Shown here in pieces: positions 43,578 to 51,800 of a stretch of DNA of 64,000 nucleotides. Origin of the DNA: Kitasatospora setae KM-6054 (lineage in GTDB: Bacteria; Actinomycetota; Actinomycetes; Streptomycetales; Streptomycetaceae); the NCBI RefSeq assembly GCF_000269985.1, contig NC_016109.1, positions 4,464,001 to 4,528,000 on the forward strand. Direction: 5' to 3'. The translations under genes were made by a program, and so were the position numbers. The notes below the pieces were generated by a model. The model saw only the letters and a list, made by a program, of their open reading frames with translations, had not been told where the DNA came from and did no database searches. How positions within the stretch are numbered: position 1 is the stretch's first letter; each line of letters starts with the position of its first letter.

Positions 43578-45365
43578 TCAGGGGCGGTGGACGGGTCGAT
43601 GCGATGTGGTCGCCAGCGGTCCCGGCACTGGGGCGGCCGGTAGTGATGGGCCACGGGACATGCCGGGCTGGGGAGTTGGCTGGGCGGGGCGGGCGGCGGT
43701 GCTCCTGGACAGCGCTGCCGCGGTGCGGTGGTCTTCGGGCGTGATGGTCGGGGCGGGTACCGGGAGGCGGGCGTCTCGGCGGATGCGCCAGGTGAGGACG
43801 GCGGCGGGCGAGTCGGCGCTGGCGAGTTCCCGGCGGCCGGCGGCGTGGGTGAGCAGGACGGCGGGGTCGTGGCCTGCTGCTTCGGCTTCGGCCAATGTGG
43901 CCGCGAGCGCCGCCCAGTCGTCCTCGGCGAGTACCCGGACGGCCTGGTCGGCGGGCAGCACCTGCCGGACCGTCGCCGTCTGCCGCTCGCGGACCGGCTC
44001 CGGGAGCTGGCGGCCCCGGGTGTCGAGCAGTGCGATCGGTCGTCCGGCGTGCCTGCCGTAGGCGGTGCGCAGGTGGTCGGCCGCAGTGCGGGCGGCGTCG
44101 GCCTGGTGCCGATGGCCTTGGGCGGCGTGCCACTTGGCGATGACGAGCGCGAGCAGGATCAGGCTGGACAGGATGGTGGCGGCGGCCGTGCCTTCCTCTC
44201 CTCGGCCGCCGGTGGGGCCGGCGTAGAGGAGTTCGCGGGCGGCCGAGCGCATCGTGCGCAGGTCGCTGCGGGCGGTGCGGGTGCGGGCGACGGCGGCGTA
44301 TTCAAGGGCGCGGGCGGCCTGGTTGATCTCCTTCCTGGACAGGACGGGGCTGGTGAGGGCGAGGGCATCGAGCGTCTCGATCGTGCCGCTGACCACCGCG
44401 GCGACCTGCCCGGCTTGGGGCTCATCGTCGAAGCTGCGGGTTACGCGGTCGGCGGTGGTGCTGGCCCGGTAGCGGACCGCGGCCGGACGCCCTTGGTCGC
44501 CAGGGCGGTTGGGTGCGGGCTGGTCGAGGCCGGCGGCGAAGCGCTCGTGGATTTTGGGCAGGGTGAGGTCGGCGGCGAGCTGGCTGCCGGAGAACCACAC
44601 CGGAGGGCCCGGGTCGCCGGTGGGCAGGGCGAACGTGTAGCCCTTGGCGTCGCCGGAGGGAAGGCGGCGGACCTCGAAGGCGATGCCCTGCGCGGTGAGG
44701 CGGGCGAGGAACTCTCCCTCGTCGGCCGCACCGGCCAGGGCCCGGCGAACACCGGTCCGAAGCCGCTCCCGCCCGGTCTCCCCCTGCCCCAGCCGCTCCG
44801 CCTTGCGCAGCTCCGGGCTCTTGGCGCGCTTGGGGATACCGGCCCGGTACTCGCGGGTGCGGGTACCGGACCAGTCCTTGAGCCCCAACTCACTCTCGAT
44901 CCTGGTGAGCTCGGCTTCCGTCCGGTACTGGTCGCCCCGCAGACGGGCCTGGGTCAGGTCGGCGCGCACCGTGGTGGCAAGGATGTGGATGTGGTTGTCC
45001 CCGTGGTGCACGGCGACCCACCGGCAGCCTTCCGGGTCGCCGTCGGGGACGATGCCGGCGGCGGCCACGACCCGGCGGGCGACCTGGCCCCACTCCTCGT
45101 CGCTCAGGTTCCGGTCGCCGGGGTCGGCGCGGACCATGCGGTGGTAGACGTGCTTGGCGACCGGCCTGCCGTAGCGGACGACGTGCAGGTCGAGGGCGTC
45201 CCGCAACTGCGCGAGAGTGGCCTCCCAGTCGCGGCCCGGGTCGGGCGCGAGGCCGTCCCAGGACGCGACGAGGTGCGGGTCGGTGTGCTCGTTGCGCCGG
45301 CCCGGACCGTACAGGTACTTGAGCGCCTTGAGCGTGTTCGTGCCGGAGCGGGCCGTGGTGATCAC
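43578..45365 (-). CDS. Relaxase/mobilization nuclease (MobA/VirD2-like)
   Basis: A 595-residue protein. The relaxase core is in the first 200 residues: LKYLYGPGRRNEHTDPHLVA, KHVYHRMVRADPGDRNLSDE and, decisive, the three-His metal motif in VAVHHGDNHIHILATTVRAD. It should nick oriT through a tyrosine or equivalent and lead single-stranded transfer. The C-terminal half has a membrane-like helix (TILSSLILLALVIAKWHAAQ) and a Pro-rich tail. It overlaps the MobC-like gene by four bases (GTGA). Confidence 0.85.
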   Translation of the reverse strand: MITTARSGTNTLKALKYLYGPGRRNEHTDPHLVASWDGLAPDPGRDWEATLAQLRDALDLHVVRYGRPVAKHVYHRMVRADPGDRNLSDEEWGQVARRVVAAAGIVPDGDPEGCRWVAVHHGDNHIHILATTVRADLTQARLRGDQYRTEAELTRIESELGLKDWSGTRTREYRAGIPKRAKSPELRKAERLGQGETGRERLRTGVRRALAGAADEGEFLARLTAQGIAFEVRRLPSGDAKGYTFALPTGDPGPPVWFSGSQLAADLTLPKIHERFAAGLDQPAPNRPGDQGRPAAVRYRASTTADRVTRSFDDEPQAGQVAAVVSGTIETLDALALTSPVLSRKEINQAARALEYAAVARTRTARSDLRTMRSAARELLYAGPTGGRGEEGTAAATILSSLILLALVIAKWHAAQGHRHQADAARTAADHLRTAYGRHAGRPIALLDTRGRQLPEPVRERQTATVRQVLPADQAVRVLAEDDWAALAATLAEAEAAGHDPAVLLTHAAGRRELASADSPAAVLTWRIRRDARLPVPAPTITPEDHRTAAALSRSTAARPAQPTPQPGMSRGPSLPAAPVPGPLATTSHRPVHRP

Positions 45366-46069
45366 CGGCGAACGGCCTTCGCCAGACGCATCGCCACAAC
45401 GTCGACCTGCGCGACGGCCCGGCGCGCCTCGACCAACAGCGTCGTGGCCTTGTCCAGGGTGGCCTGCGCAGGGCCGTGCTCGATGCCGAGCTGGGCGTTG
45501 AGCTGGAAGGCGATCTGGTTGGCGTTCACGCCGACCCGGGCGACCTGGAACCGCACCGCATCCAGCGCCTGCACAGCCTCGTCCAACTGCTCGTCCCGGG
45601 ACACCATGCCGGCGCCGCCCGGGGTCAGCGCCTGGCGCTCCAGGTAGTCGGCCACGTTCAGGCCGGTCTCCCGCGCGAGCCGCTTGATCTGCGCTGCGCG
45701 CTCCGCGGTGCAGCGGAAGCCGAGCTTCTTCGTCTTCGGGTTCGCGTTGTCACGGCGGCGGCGCTTGGGACCGCGGACGCTCGCGCCCTCAGCACGGTCG
45801 GCAGGGCGAGCGGGCACGGTCGGCTCGACGGCGGGCGTCTCTTCCTGCTTCGCCGCGCCCTCGCGGTGAAGCCCCGGTGCTGCCGCCCTCGGCAGCACCG
45901 GCCCGTCCACGCCCCCCTGGGCGGGGGCGCCCGCGTGCGTGGCCCCGTAGGGGCCCCGCACGCACTCGCTTGCTCCGCTGTCGACCTGCCGGTAGTCAAC
46001 TCCATTGCGGCCCAGTGAGGTTACAGCACTGGTCGGGTGCTCGGGCGGGGTCTGTCGGATGGCGGTCAC
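45362..46069 (-). CDS. MobC-like relaxosome protein
   Basis: A protein of up to 235 residues. The conserved C-terminal part (KKLGFRCTAERAAQIKRLAR, then ETGLNVADYLERQAL and VGVNANQIAFQLNA) matches bacterial MobC mobilization proteins, which bind near oriT and help the relaxase. GTG 46069 follows CCCGGAGCACCCAC. The first 85 residues have no known domain and cover a cluster of hairpins (45874-45963), so a later start is possible. It is the gene before the relaxase. Confidence 0.75.
   Translation of the reverse strand: MTAIRQTPPEHPTSAVTSLGRNGVDYRQVDSGASECVRGPYGATHAGAPAQGGVDGPVLPRAAAPGLHREGAAKQEETPAVEPTVPARPADRAEGASVRGPKRRRRDNANPKTKKLGFRCTAERAAQIKRLARETGLNVADYLERQALTPGGAGMVSRDEQLDEAVQALDAVRFQVARVGVNANQIAFQLNAQLGIEHGPAQATLDKATTLLVEARRAVAQVDVVAMRLAKAVRR
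45874..45963. other. Cluster of three hairpins, oriT candidate
   Basis: Three inverted repeats lie within 90 bases: CCGGTGCTGCC/GGCAGCACCGG (45874-45901, perfect), GCCCCC/GGGGGC (45911-45928), and a 14-bp stem with one mismatch (45933-45946 and 45950-45963). Such clusters just upstream of relaxase genes often mark the origin of transfer. No nick-site consensus was recognised. Confidence 0.4.
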
Positions 46070-46159
46070 GTGGGTGCTCCGGGAGTGGGCTGATGGTGGA
46101 GGGGGGATGGAGGCAGGGCCTGCGGGTGGGGGTCGGGTTGACGGCCGATGGGGCTCGGG

Positions 46160-47293
46160 TCAGCGGTGGTCCCGGCGGTCGGCGGCGTGCTTCTCGGCGC
46201 GCAGGATGGTCATGACGTCGGTGAGGCGGTCGCCGGAGATCGTCACGCCCTGGGAGCGGACGGCCTTGCGGACACTGGCGCGGCTGAGCCGTCCGGTCCG
46301 CTGCCACGCCTGGCGGCCGATGTCGGCGAGCACTTCCTCGGACGCACCCGGCGGACGGCCGACTGGCCTGCCCGTCCGATCCGGCGGGAGAGTTCCGGAC
46401 AGGTCGTCCCCGACGGTCCGACCGTCGACGCCGTCCGGAGTCCCGGTATGCTCCTCGCCCACCGGGCCGGGCACCGATGCCATCTCCGGACCGATGGCAG
46501 CATCGCCCGTCCGCTCGTCGGCGGGAATTCCGGACAGGCCCTGACCTGCGACTTCGCAGCCAGTGAGCTCGACGGGACGCGCGGGCTCCTCGACGGTCCG
46601 GTCCCCGGACCGGTGGCCTGCGGGAGTTGCGGACGGGCCACCGGTCCCGGCTTCAGCCAACCGGACGCTGCCGAGGGTTGCCGCGGACCGGTGCCCGAAC
46701 TCGTGGCCGTGCTCCGCAGCCACCCCGTGGTCCGGGGCGGCTGACGGGTCACCGGTGTGACCGCCGGGAGTTCCGGACACCCTGGCCGTCGCGGTCCGGG
46801 TCGGGGCTGCGTCGGCGTCCGGAACGGGGTAGTGGTCCGGACGGGGACCGTGGCGGGTGATGAGGATGAAGAGGTGGACCGCGCCACCGAGGGCGAGCGG
46901 GGCGAGGGTGGACAGCAGTCCGACCACGCTGTCGCCCAGCCGCAGCCCGCCCCCGTCGTCGGGCAGGTGGTTGAGGCGAACGGCGTGGAGGGCGTTGGCC
47001 CAGACGCTGGCGGCGGTGGCACTGGCGAACAGCAGCCAGGTGTAGGCGCGGGCCGGCCACGGGGCGGCGCGCAGGACGAGCAGGGCGCGCACCCCGTACG
47101 CGATGAACCCGTCGAGGGCCATCGGGAAGACGTAGGTCAGCGGCCCGCGGACGTGGATCGCGGCGGCCATCTGCTGCAGCGCGTCGTAGGACAGGACGAA
47201 GCCCGCGGCACCGAGGAGGGCGACCGCGACGCGGTCCCAGGCGCTGACACGCCGCTCGGTCCGAGTGGTGCGGCGGGGTGGGGTGTTGGGCAT
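46160..47293 (-). CDS. DUF2637 membrane protein of the element
   Basis: A 377-residue protein. The first 170 residues are a DUF2637 membrane domain with about four helices (VALLGAAGFVLSYDALQQMA, VFPMALDGFIAYGVRALLVL, YTWLLFASATAASVWANALH, LAPLALGGAVHLFILITRH). The C-terminal part is a low-complexity linker with many SGT/GGHT-type repeats and ends in a helix-turn-helix-like segment (GRLSRASVRKAVRSQGVTIS). DUF2637 proteins are found in Streptomyces plasmids and integrative elements as spread/transfer-linked proteins. ATG 47293 has GGAG 14 bases upstream. Confidence 0.75.
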   Translation of the reverse strand: MPNTPPRRTTRTERRVSAWDRVAVALLGAAGFVLSYDALQQMAAAIHVRGPLTYVFPMALDGFIAYGVRALLVLRAAPWPARAYTWLLFASATAASVWANALHAVRLNHLPDDGGGLRLGDSVVGLLSTLAPLALGGAVHLFILITRHGPRPDHYPVPDADAAPTRTATARVSGTPGGHTGDPSAAPDHGVAAEHGHEFGHRSAATLGSVRLAEAGTGGPSATPAGHRSGDRTVEEPARPVELTGCEVAGQGLSGIPADERTGDAAIGPEMASVPGPVGEEHTGTPDGVDGRTVGDDLSGTLPPDRTGRPVGRPPGASEEVLADIGRQAWQRTGRLSRASVRKAVRSQGVTISGDRLTDVMTILRAEKHAADRRDHR

Positions 47294-47354
47294 GAGAGGG
47301 CTGGTGCTCCGAGATCGTCGGGAGTGGTGGCAGGCCCAGGCCGCAGGGCGCGCA

Positions 47355-47384
47355 CGCGTTCCCCCTCTTAAGGAGGGGAACGCG
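47355..47384. terminator. Hairpin between helicase and DUF2637 genes
   Basis: CGCGTTCCCC (47355-47364) and GGGGAACGCG (47375-47384) pair perfectly; the centre CTCTTAAGGA continues partly paired. It lies 172 bases after the helicase stop on the minus strand and ahead of the DUF2637 gene. The 262-base gap 47294-47555 holds no gene. Confidence 0.6.
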
Positions 47385-47555
47385 CGTGCAGCGGGGGCCG
47401 CGTGAACGGCATGCAGAAGCGCGTGGGTCTGTGACCTGCGGTTTCACCGTGCTGCGTGCGCGGTGAGCGGGATGCGTGGCGGCCGGCGTGGCCGGTGGCG
47501 CGTGATCGGCGACGTGGACCGCGCCGACGAGACAGTCGTCGGCGCGGTGGGCCGG

Positions 47556-49118
47556 TCAGGAGACGGCGGCGATGTGGCGGACGGTGGAGCGGTAGCGGGT
47601 CTGCTGGCCGCCACCGCTCCCGCCGGTGGCGCCGTCCTGCCGGGTGGCCCGGCCCGTCTTGACCAGGGTTTCCAGGCGCCTGCGGGCCTTCTCGATGTCG
47701 GAGCGGTCGGGATCCGCCTCTCCGGTCAGGCGGCAGGCCAGCTCACGGGCGGTCATGCCCTGCGGGGCGGCGGTGAGGATGGCGGCCGGGTCGAGGGTTG
47801 CCTCGACGGTGGAGGTGCCCCGGGTGTGGTCGTGGACCACCGACAGCGGACCGACGTCGCCGGTGACGGTCTTGAGCTGGTGCAGCTTCACGATCGGATC
47901 CCCGGCCGCGCCCGCGAGGAACAGCACGCTGCCCGCTCCGGCGGTGAACCACGCCGACCCGTACACCCGGTCCAGGACCGGCCGCTCGCCGCGCTTCGCG
48001 TCCCCGCCGGACTTGCGCTGGTGGTGCAGCTCCAGCAGCTGGGTGCCGGAGCGCAGGAGCCGCTGGCGGGCGTTGTTGTAGGCGAGGCCGGCCTCGTCGT
48101 CGGTGAGCTTGCCGACGACGTCCTTGAGGCTGTCGATGACCACGGTGTCCGCGCGGTGGGCCTCGGCCATCTCGGCGAGCAGGTTCGGCTCCCGGTCCAG
48201 CGACGCGGGGAGCGGGCCGGTCCAGAACACCAGCCGCTCCGCGAGGTGGCGATGGTCGGCGGGCATGACACGGCGGGCGAAGGCGCGGGCGATCTGCGGC
48301 GGGCGGTCCATCGCCAGGTACAGGACGCGCTCGCCCTCGGCGACCGGCATGTCGAGCACGGCCGACAGCAGGCCGAGGCGGGCCAGGACGACCTGGTGGG
48401 CGATCGTGGTCTTTCCCACCCCGGGCGGGCCGACCAGCATCAGGGACTCGCCGTCCGCCCAGGCGGTCTGCTCGCGGCTGCCCCAAATCGGGGCGACCTG
48501 GTCGCCGAGGTCCTGGACGAAGGACCAGCCGTCCACCGCGAACCTGGTCAGCCGCTGCCCGCGTACGCCGAAGCCACGGTCGGCGGACGAGGTCAGCTCC
48601 GCGTCGAGCGCGGCCCGGATCCGCTCCGGGTCGGCGCCCTCGGCACCGGACTGCTGCAGCAGCCGAACGGCGGTGGCCTGCCAGCGCCGCAGCTCGGCCT
48701 TCTCCCGCACGATCTGCGCGTGGTAGTCCGCGCCCGAGACCGGGACGGAGGCGGTGAACAGGCGGTGCAGGTAGGTGGGGCCGCCGACGCGGCTGAGGTT
48801 GCCGCCCTTGGCGAGCTGGGCTCCCACCGCGGTCGGGTCGGTCGGGGCGCCCTCGTCGCGCAGCGCGAGCAGTGCGCGCCAGATGTCGCTGTGGGCGGGT
48901 CGGTAGAAGTCGCCCGGCTCCAGGATCGGGCGGATCACGTCGATCGCCTCCGCCTGGAACATGCCGGTGCCCAGCACCATCGCCTCGGCGTCCAGGTCGT
49001 GCGGCGGCACCGGCAATCCGCCCAGCCCGCCCAGAGCCGGAGCCGGAGCCGGAGCGGCGGGATCGTCGTCCTGGAAGGGGGGTGCGGTCCGGGGGTTGGG
49101 AAACGTACGCTGGGACAC
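47556..49118 (-). CDS. DnaB/RepA-like replicative helicase
   Basis: A 520-residue protein. An N-terminal DnaB-type domain (PPHDLDAEAMVLGTGMFQAE, then FYRPAHSDIWRALLALRDEG) is followed by a RecA/AAA_25 ATPase with Walker A LVGPPGVGKTTIAHQVV, ERVLYLAMDRPPQIARA and Walker B ADTVVIDSLKDVV. A winged-helix end (RSDIEKARRRLETLVKTGRA) closes it. The N-terminus looks like chromosomal DnaB, while the ATPase resembles plasmid RepA helicases. GTG 49118 follows GCAAGGAGCTCC. It probably supports replication of the excised element. Confidence 0.8.
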   Translation of the reverse strand: MSQRTFPNPRTAPPFQDDDPAAPAPAPALGGLGGLPVPPHDLDAEAMVLGTGMFQAEAIDVIRPILEPGDFYRPAHSDIWRALLALRDEGAPTDPTAVGAQLAKGGNLSRVGGPTYLHRLFTASVPVSGADYHAQIVREKAELRRWQATAVRLLQQSGAEGADPERIRAALDAELTSSADRGFGVRGQRLTRFAVDGWSFVQDLGDQVAPIWGSREQTAWADGESLMLVGPPGVGKTTIAHQVVLARLGLLSAVLDMPVAEGERVLYLAMDRPPQIARAFARRVMPADHRHLAERLVFWTGPLPASLDREPNLLAEMAEAHRADTVVIDSLKDVVGKLTDDEAGLAYNNARQRLLRSGTQLLELHHQRKSGGDAKRGERPVLDRVYGSAWFTAGAGSVLFLAGAAGDPIVKLHQLKTVTGDVGPLSVVHDHTRGTSTVEATLDPAAILTAAPQGMTARELACRLTGEADPDRSDIEKARRRLETLVKTGRATRQDGATGGSGGGQQTRYRSTVRHIAAVS

Positions 49119-49180
49119 GGAGCTCCTTGCGCGGTGCCCTGCGGCTGGCAGGCCGAAGGCACCCGTGTTGATCGTTATTT

Positions 49181-49230
49181 GTGGGCGGTCGTCAGGGAGT
49201 CGTCTCGGCCCTTGGTGCTCCAACACCAGG
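49181..49230. repeat. Duplicated leader segment, copy 1
   Basis: GTGGGCGGTCGTCAGGGAGT begins this copy, which ends in GGTGCTCCAACACCAGG; both blocks recur at 49614-49666. On the minus strand it lies 63-112 bases before the helicase GTG. The other copy lies before the small gene at 49289-49546. Confidence 0.75.
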
Positions 49231-49288
49231 GGCCGACCCCTTTTCCCCGGGAAATCCGCGCCGTGCGCGGGGCCCGGGGTGGGCGCGG

Positions 49289-49546
49289 TCAGGCCGCGCG
49301 AGCCACGGCACCGGCCGAGGCGCTCCCCATCAGGTCGGCTAGGCGGGCCGCGCTGCGGGGGCTGATCGTCGTCCGGAAGCCGGAGCAGACGCGCTCCAGG
49401 GCGCGTGCGCGATCGTCGGCCGGCTGTCCCGAGAGTGAACGGTCACTGACCGCACTGGCCTGGACGGCGCCGGGTCGGCGCAGGAAGATCACGTTCCCGT
49501 CGGCGCCGGGAGAGTGCATGGGGTCGGGGTGTGCGGGCAGGGTCAA
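49289..49546 (-). CDS. Small unknown protein upstream of the helicase (85 aa)
   Basis: TTG 49546 directly follows GAGGAGGCTCAG, a near-perfect Shine-Dalgarno sequence. The product has a polar start (TLPAHPDPMHSPGADGNVIF) and a helical end (FRTTISPRSAARLADLMGSA). It lies 170 bases upstream of the helicase gene and may be cotranscribed with it. Function unknown; small DNA-binding or regulatory proteins occupy this place in other actinobacterial elements. Confidence 0.55.
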   Translation of the reverse strand: MTLPAHPDPMHSPGADGNVIFLRRPGAVQASAVSDRSLSGQPADDRARALERVCSGFRTTISPRSAARLADLMGSASAGAVARAA

Positions 49547-49643
49547 CTGAGCCTCCTCGCGGCCGGGTACGGGGCTGGCAGGCCCCTCGGGGTGCACCCG
49601 GGTCGCGCGGGTTGTGGGCGGTCGTCAGGGAGTCGGCGGCCAT
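49443..49643 (-). CDS. Doubtful 66-residue Arg/Pro-rich ORF
   Basis: ATG 49643 has GGAGCACC ten bases upstream, the same Shine-Dalgarno variant used before the MobC-like gene. The frame (AADSLTTAHNPRDPGAPRGA and an Arg-rich tail) overlaps the better-supported gene 49289-49546 in another frame. The words SLTTAH also appear, followed by a stop, in the leader copy at 49181-49230, so the repeat may encode a leader peptide. Confidence 0.25.
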   Translation of the reverse strand: MAADSLTTAHNPRDPGAPRGACQPRTRPRGGSVDPARTPRPHALSRRRRERDLPAPTRRRPGQCGQ

Positions 49644-49666
49644 GGGCCTGGTGCTCCAACACCAGG
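49614..49666. repeat. Duplicated leader segment, copy 2
   Basis: Matches 49181-49230 in GTGGGCGGTCGTCAGGGAGT and in GGTGCTCCAACACCAGG, with a 3-base length difference between the blocks. CTGGTG and CACCAG form a short inverted repeat. GGCTGGCAGGCC also precedes both copies. Confidence 0.75.
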
Positions 49667-50122
49667 CCCGGACCAGGGCTGCGGGCCGGACGCTGGCAGG
49701 CGTATCGGCACGCTCCTCGGCGGCTACGTCATGTCAGAAGCTCCTCGTTTCAGGGCAGGCTGGGGCATCCGGCGACGGCACGAAGGCCGTCGCCGCACAC
49801 AAGTGACCACGGGATGGCCGGTTTGGTCCGGCCGGAAGACGGTGATAGACGGCGCGACCGCGCCGGGCAGGAGGTCGCAGGGACAAGGGAGATCGCAGGC
49901 GAAGAACCTGGGGATGCGATTACTCAAGCAGCCGCGATATCTCCCGAGCAAGGACTTCGCTGAAATCCACCGGGCAAGGAGTCCGGCGAGATCGTTGCCG
50001 GATTTCCCACAGCACCTCCGACCTGGGACGAAGCTCCTCTGCGACGCTCCTGATCGCGGCGTTGGATCTCCTCCTCGAAATGCGACTCACGCCTTTCCTC
50101 CTCCCGGAGCTATCCGGGCCCG

Positions 50123-50186
50123 CACCGGGTCCGCAACACCACGATCGCCCCCGCGCGGCCCGACGTATCGGGCCGATCATGTGGTA
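50123..50186. repeat. 64-bp imperfect repeat, copy 1
   Basis: CACCGGG, CCACGATCG and a palindromic core (GGCCCGACGTATCGGGCC) followed by GATCATGTGGTA. The same order occurs 98 bases further on. Spaced repeats of this kind are typical of replication or recombinase/excisionase binding regions. Confidence 0.55.
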
Positions 50187-50220
50187 AGGCCACGGCACCC
50201 TCTTCGGACGGCGGACCCTC

Positions 50221-50284
50221 CACCGGGCCCCCGAGACCACGATCGACCACTCTCGGCCGGATGCGTTCGGCCGATCTTGTGCTA
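50221..50284. repeat. 64-bp imperfect repeat, copy 2
   Basis: CACCGGG, CCACGATCG, then the palindromic core CGGCCGGATGCGTTCGGCCG and ATCTTGTGCTA, in register with 50123-50186. It ends 30 bases from the recombinase stop codon. Confidence 0.55.
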
Positions 50285-50313
50285 GCGGGCTGGCCGCTTC
50301 TTGGGGATGTCGG

Positions 50314-51747
50314 TCAGAGCTGGTTCTGCTCGATGCCGATCCGGTCCCAGTCGAAGAGGCCAGGGGTCTTCGTAGAGGCGTCGATGATCACCCCGGAGAA
50401 CAGGAACCGCAGCACCGCGTTCCGCCTATCGTCGGTCATCTCCTCCGCGAACCAGGCATCTCGCGCGCCGGGTCCGGTCAGCCCTTCGAGGAGCTTCATC
50501 GGCCGCACTGCCACCCGCCGCTGAGCCTTGGCGATGCGTGCTTGGATCTCCTTCCTCATCTTCCGGTACTCGGCCGTGCTGATCTCCTTGGCCGTCCACA
50601 TCTCGTTCAGCTCGGCGAGCTGCTGCTGGTCCGCCTCGACCGCCTCGGCGGCGCTGTCCGTGAGCGAGGTGGTGGCCAACTGCCCCGAGACCGTGAGCTT
50701 GCCGAGGAGGTCGATCGCTGCGTCCCGGACGAAGTCCTCCAGCTTGATGGCCGCGATCCGTCGGACGCACTTCTTGTCGTCGTTGCGCGTCCTTCGGACG
50801 CAGAGGTACGAGGGGGAGCCGCCGACCTTGGTGCCGGACATCAGGGTGCCGCACCGGCCGCACATCACCAGGCCGCGCAGCAGGTAGAACCTCCGCAGCT
50901 GCAGGTTGGTCTGGTGGATCTGTGATCGGAACTCGCGCCGGGCGCGTGTCTCCTCCCAGGTGCCGGCGTCGATGATGGCGGGCCAGTTGCCGGGCCCGAG
51001 TTCCTCGCCCTGGTGCATGCGGATTCCGGCGACGTGCCGGGAGTCGAGCAGCGCGCGGACGGTGCCCTGAGTCCACGCCTTCCCGTACACCGTCTTGATG
51101 CCGCGCTTGTGCAGCGTGAGGGCGATGGCATAGGGGTTCTCGCCCTTGAGGTAGCGGTCGAAGATCTCGCGGACGATCTCCGCCTCCTCCTCGATGATCT
51201 TCATGCCGCCCACCTCGTAGCCGAACCGACGCTTGCCCGAGTGGGGCAGGCCCGCATCCGCCCGGTCCTGGAGCGCTGACTTGAGCCGCCGCGAGGTGTC
51301 GTCCGACGACCGACAGGCGTGGGCCACCTCAATGCGCAGGATGAACCGGTCATCGGGGTCCGAGAGGTTCCGCCGGTTCGCCTCCCCGTGCAGGAGGATC
51401 TGGTGCTCGTCGGAGACCGTGAGCAACTCTTCGAGGTCCCTCGGCTGCCGCATCAGGCGGTCGGGGTGGTAAGCGATGATGTGGCGGAACTCCCGGCCGC
51501 TCGCGGCCCCGAGTAGCTCGTCCCAGCCAGGACGCTTCCGGTTGCGGCGCCACGCGGACCGGCTGTTGTCGACGTAGACATGGCGGGGGTCGATCACCAG
51601 GCCCCGGCGCTCGGCGATTTCCCGGCAGATCCGCTCCTGGCGGTCCACGCCGGTCTGATCCTCGTCGTCCGCCTGGGAGATCCGGCAGTAGATCGCTGCC
51701 GCCTCGCCCGGGATGATCTCCGGCTCCCGCTTCCCGTTACGTCGCAT
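50314..51747 (-). CDS. int: Large serine recombinase (integrase)
   Basis: A 477-residue integrase. The N-terminal catalytic domain starts AAIYCRISQADDEDQTGVDR with the nucleophile Ser in CRISQ, and continues to the conserved AYHPDRLMRQPRDLEELL. The recombinase domain (RRFGYEVGGMKIIEEEAEIV, then ALTLHKRGIKTVYGKAW) and a zinc ribbon (GLVMCGRCGTLMSGTKVGGS, then YLCVRR and KKCVRRIA) follow, with a coiled coil near residues 370-420 (QQLAELNEMWTAKEISTAEY). ATG 51747 lies 29 bases from the attR crossover, the usual place for a serine integrase gene. It is expected to join attP and attB across the TC dinucleotide. Confidence 0.93.
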   Translation of the reverse strand: MRRNGKREPEIIPGEAAAIYCRISQADDEDQTGVDRQERICREIAERRGLVIDPRHVYVDNSRSAWRRNRKRPGWDELLGAASGREFRHIIAYHPDRLMRQPRDLEELLTVSDEHQILLHGEANRRNLSDPDDRFILRIEVAHACRSSDDTSRRLKSALQDRADAGLPHSGKRRFGYEVGGMKIIEEEAEIVREIFDRYLKGENPYAIALTLHKRGIKTVYGKAWTQGTVRALLDSRHVAGIRMHQGEELGPGNWPAIIDAGTWEETRARREFRSQIHQTNLQLRRFYLLRGLVMCGRCGTLMSGTKVGGSPSYLCVRRTRNDDKKCVRRIAAIKLEDFVRDAAIDLLGKLTVSGQLATTSLTDSAAEAVEADQQQLAELNEMWTAKEISTAEYRKMRKEIQARIAKAQRRVAVRPMKLLEGLTGPGARDAWFAEEMTDDRRNAVLRFLFSGVIIDASTKTPGLFDWDRIGIEQNQL

Positions 51748-51800
51748 GGACCGATTGTATGAAGGCGGAATGGCCTCGCCGAACTTCCGGCATCCGGTGA
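51748..51800 (+). other. attR of the integrative element
   Basis: The element arm GAAGGCGGAATGGCC precedes the shared TC (51776-51777), then the host gene resumes with GCCGAACTTCCGGC. The arm and the reverse complement of the left element arm (GAAAAAGGATTGACT) agree at about 9 of 15 positions, an imperfect dyad around TC as in serine-integrase attP sites. Confidence 0.75.

Larger units (their letters stand above)
49547..50313. other. 767-base region without clear gene
   Basis: Apart from the duplicated leader (49614-49666) and a pair of 64-base repeats (50123-50186 and 50221-50284), I see no coding frame with family likeness. The region lies between the helicase side and the recombinase 3' end and could hold an origin or regulatory sites. 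Confidence 0.5.
33529..51777. mobile_element. 18.25-kb integrative mobilizable element in an LLM gene
   Basis: The left boundary follows the TC at 33527-33528 and the right boundary is the TC at 51776-51777; removing the segment restores a 295-codon reading frame. Gene content: an intact copy of the target gene, a winged-helix replication-type protein, a five-gene CysRS/oxygenase/nucleotidyltransferase/ATP-grasp cargo, XRE and HD genes, relaxase, MobC-like protein, DUF2637 protein, DnaB-like helicase and a large serine recombinase beside attR. No type IV secretion or FtsK/TraB transfer pump is present, so transfer would need a helper. Confidence 0.88.

Noticed and set aside
49732-50090. A plus-strand ORF before the recombinase region
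   Set aside because: No ribosome binding site, no family likeness and an Arg/Pro-rich composition typical of random frames in GC-rich DNA.
33529-51777. A self-transmissible actinomycete conjugative element or a prophage
   Set aside because: No FtsK/TraB-type pump, type IV secretion genes, capsid, terminase or lysis genes were found; relaxase plus MobC indicate a mobilizable element only.
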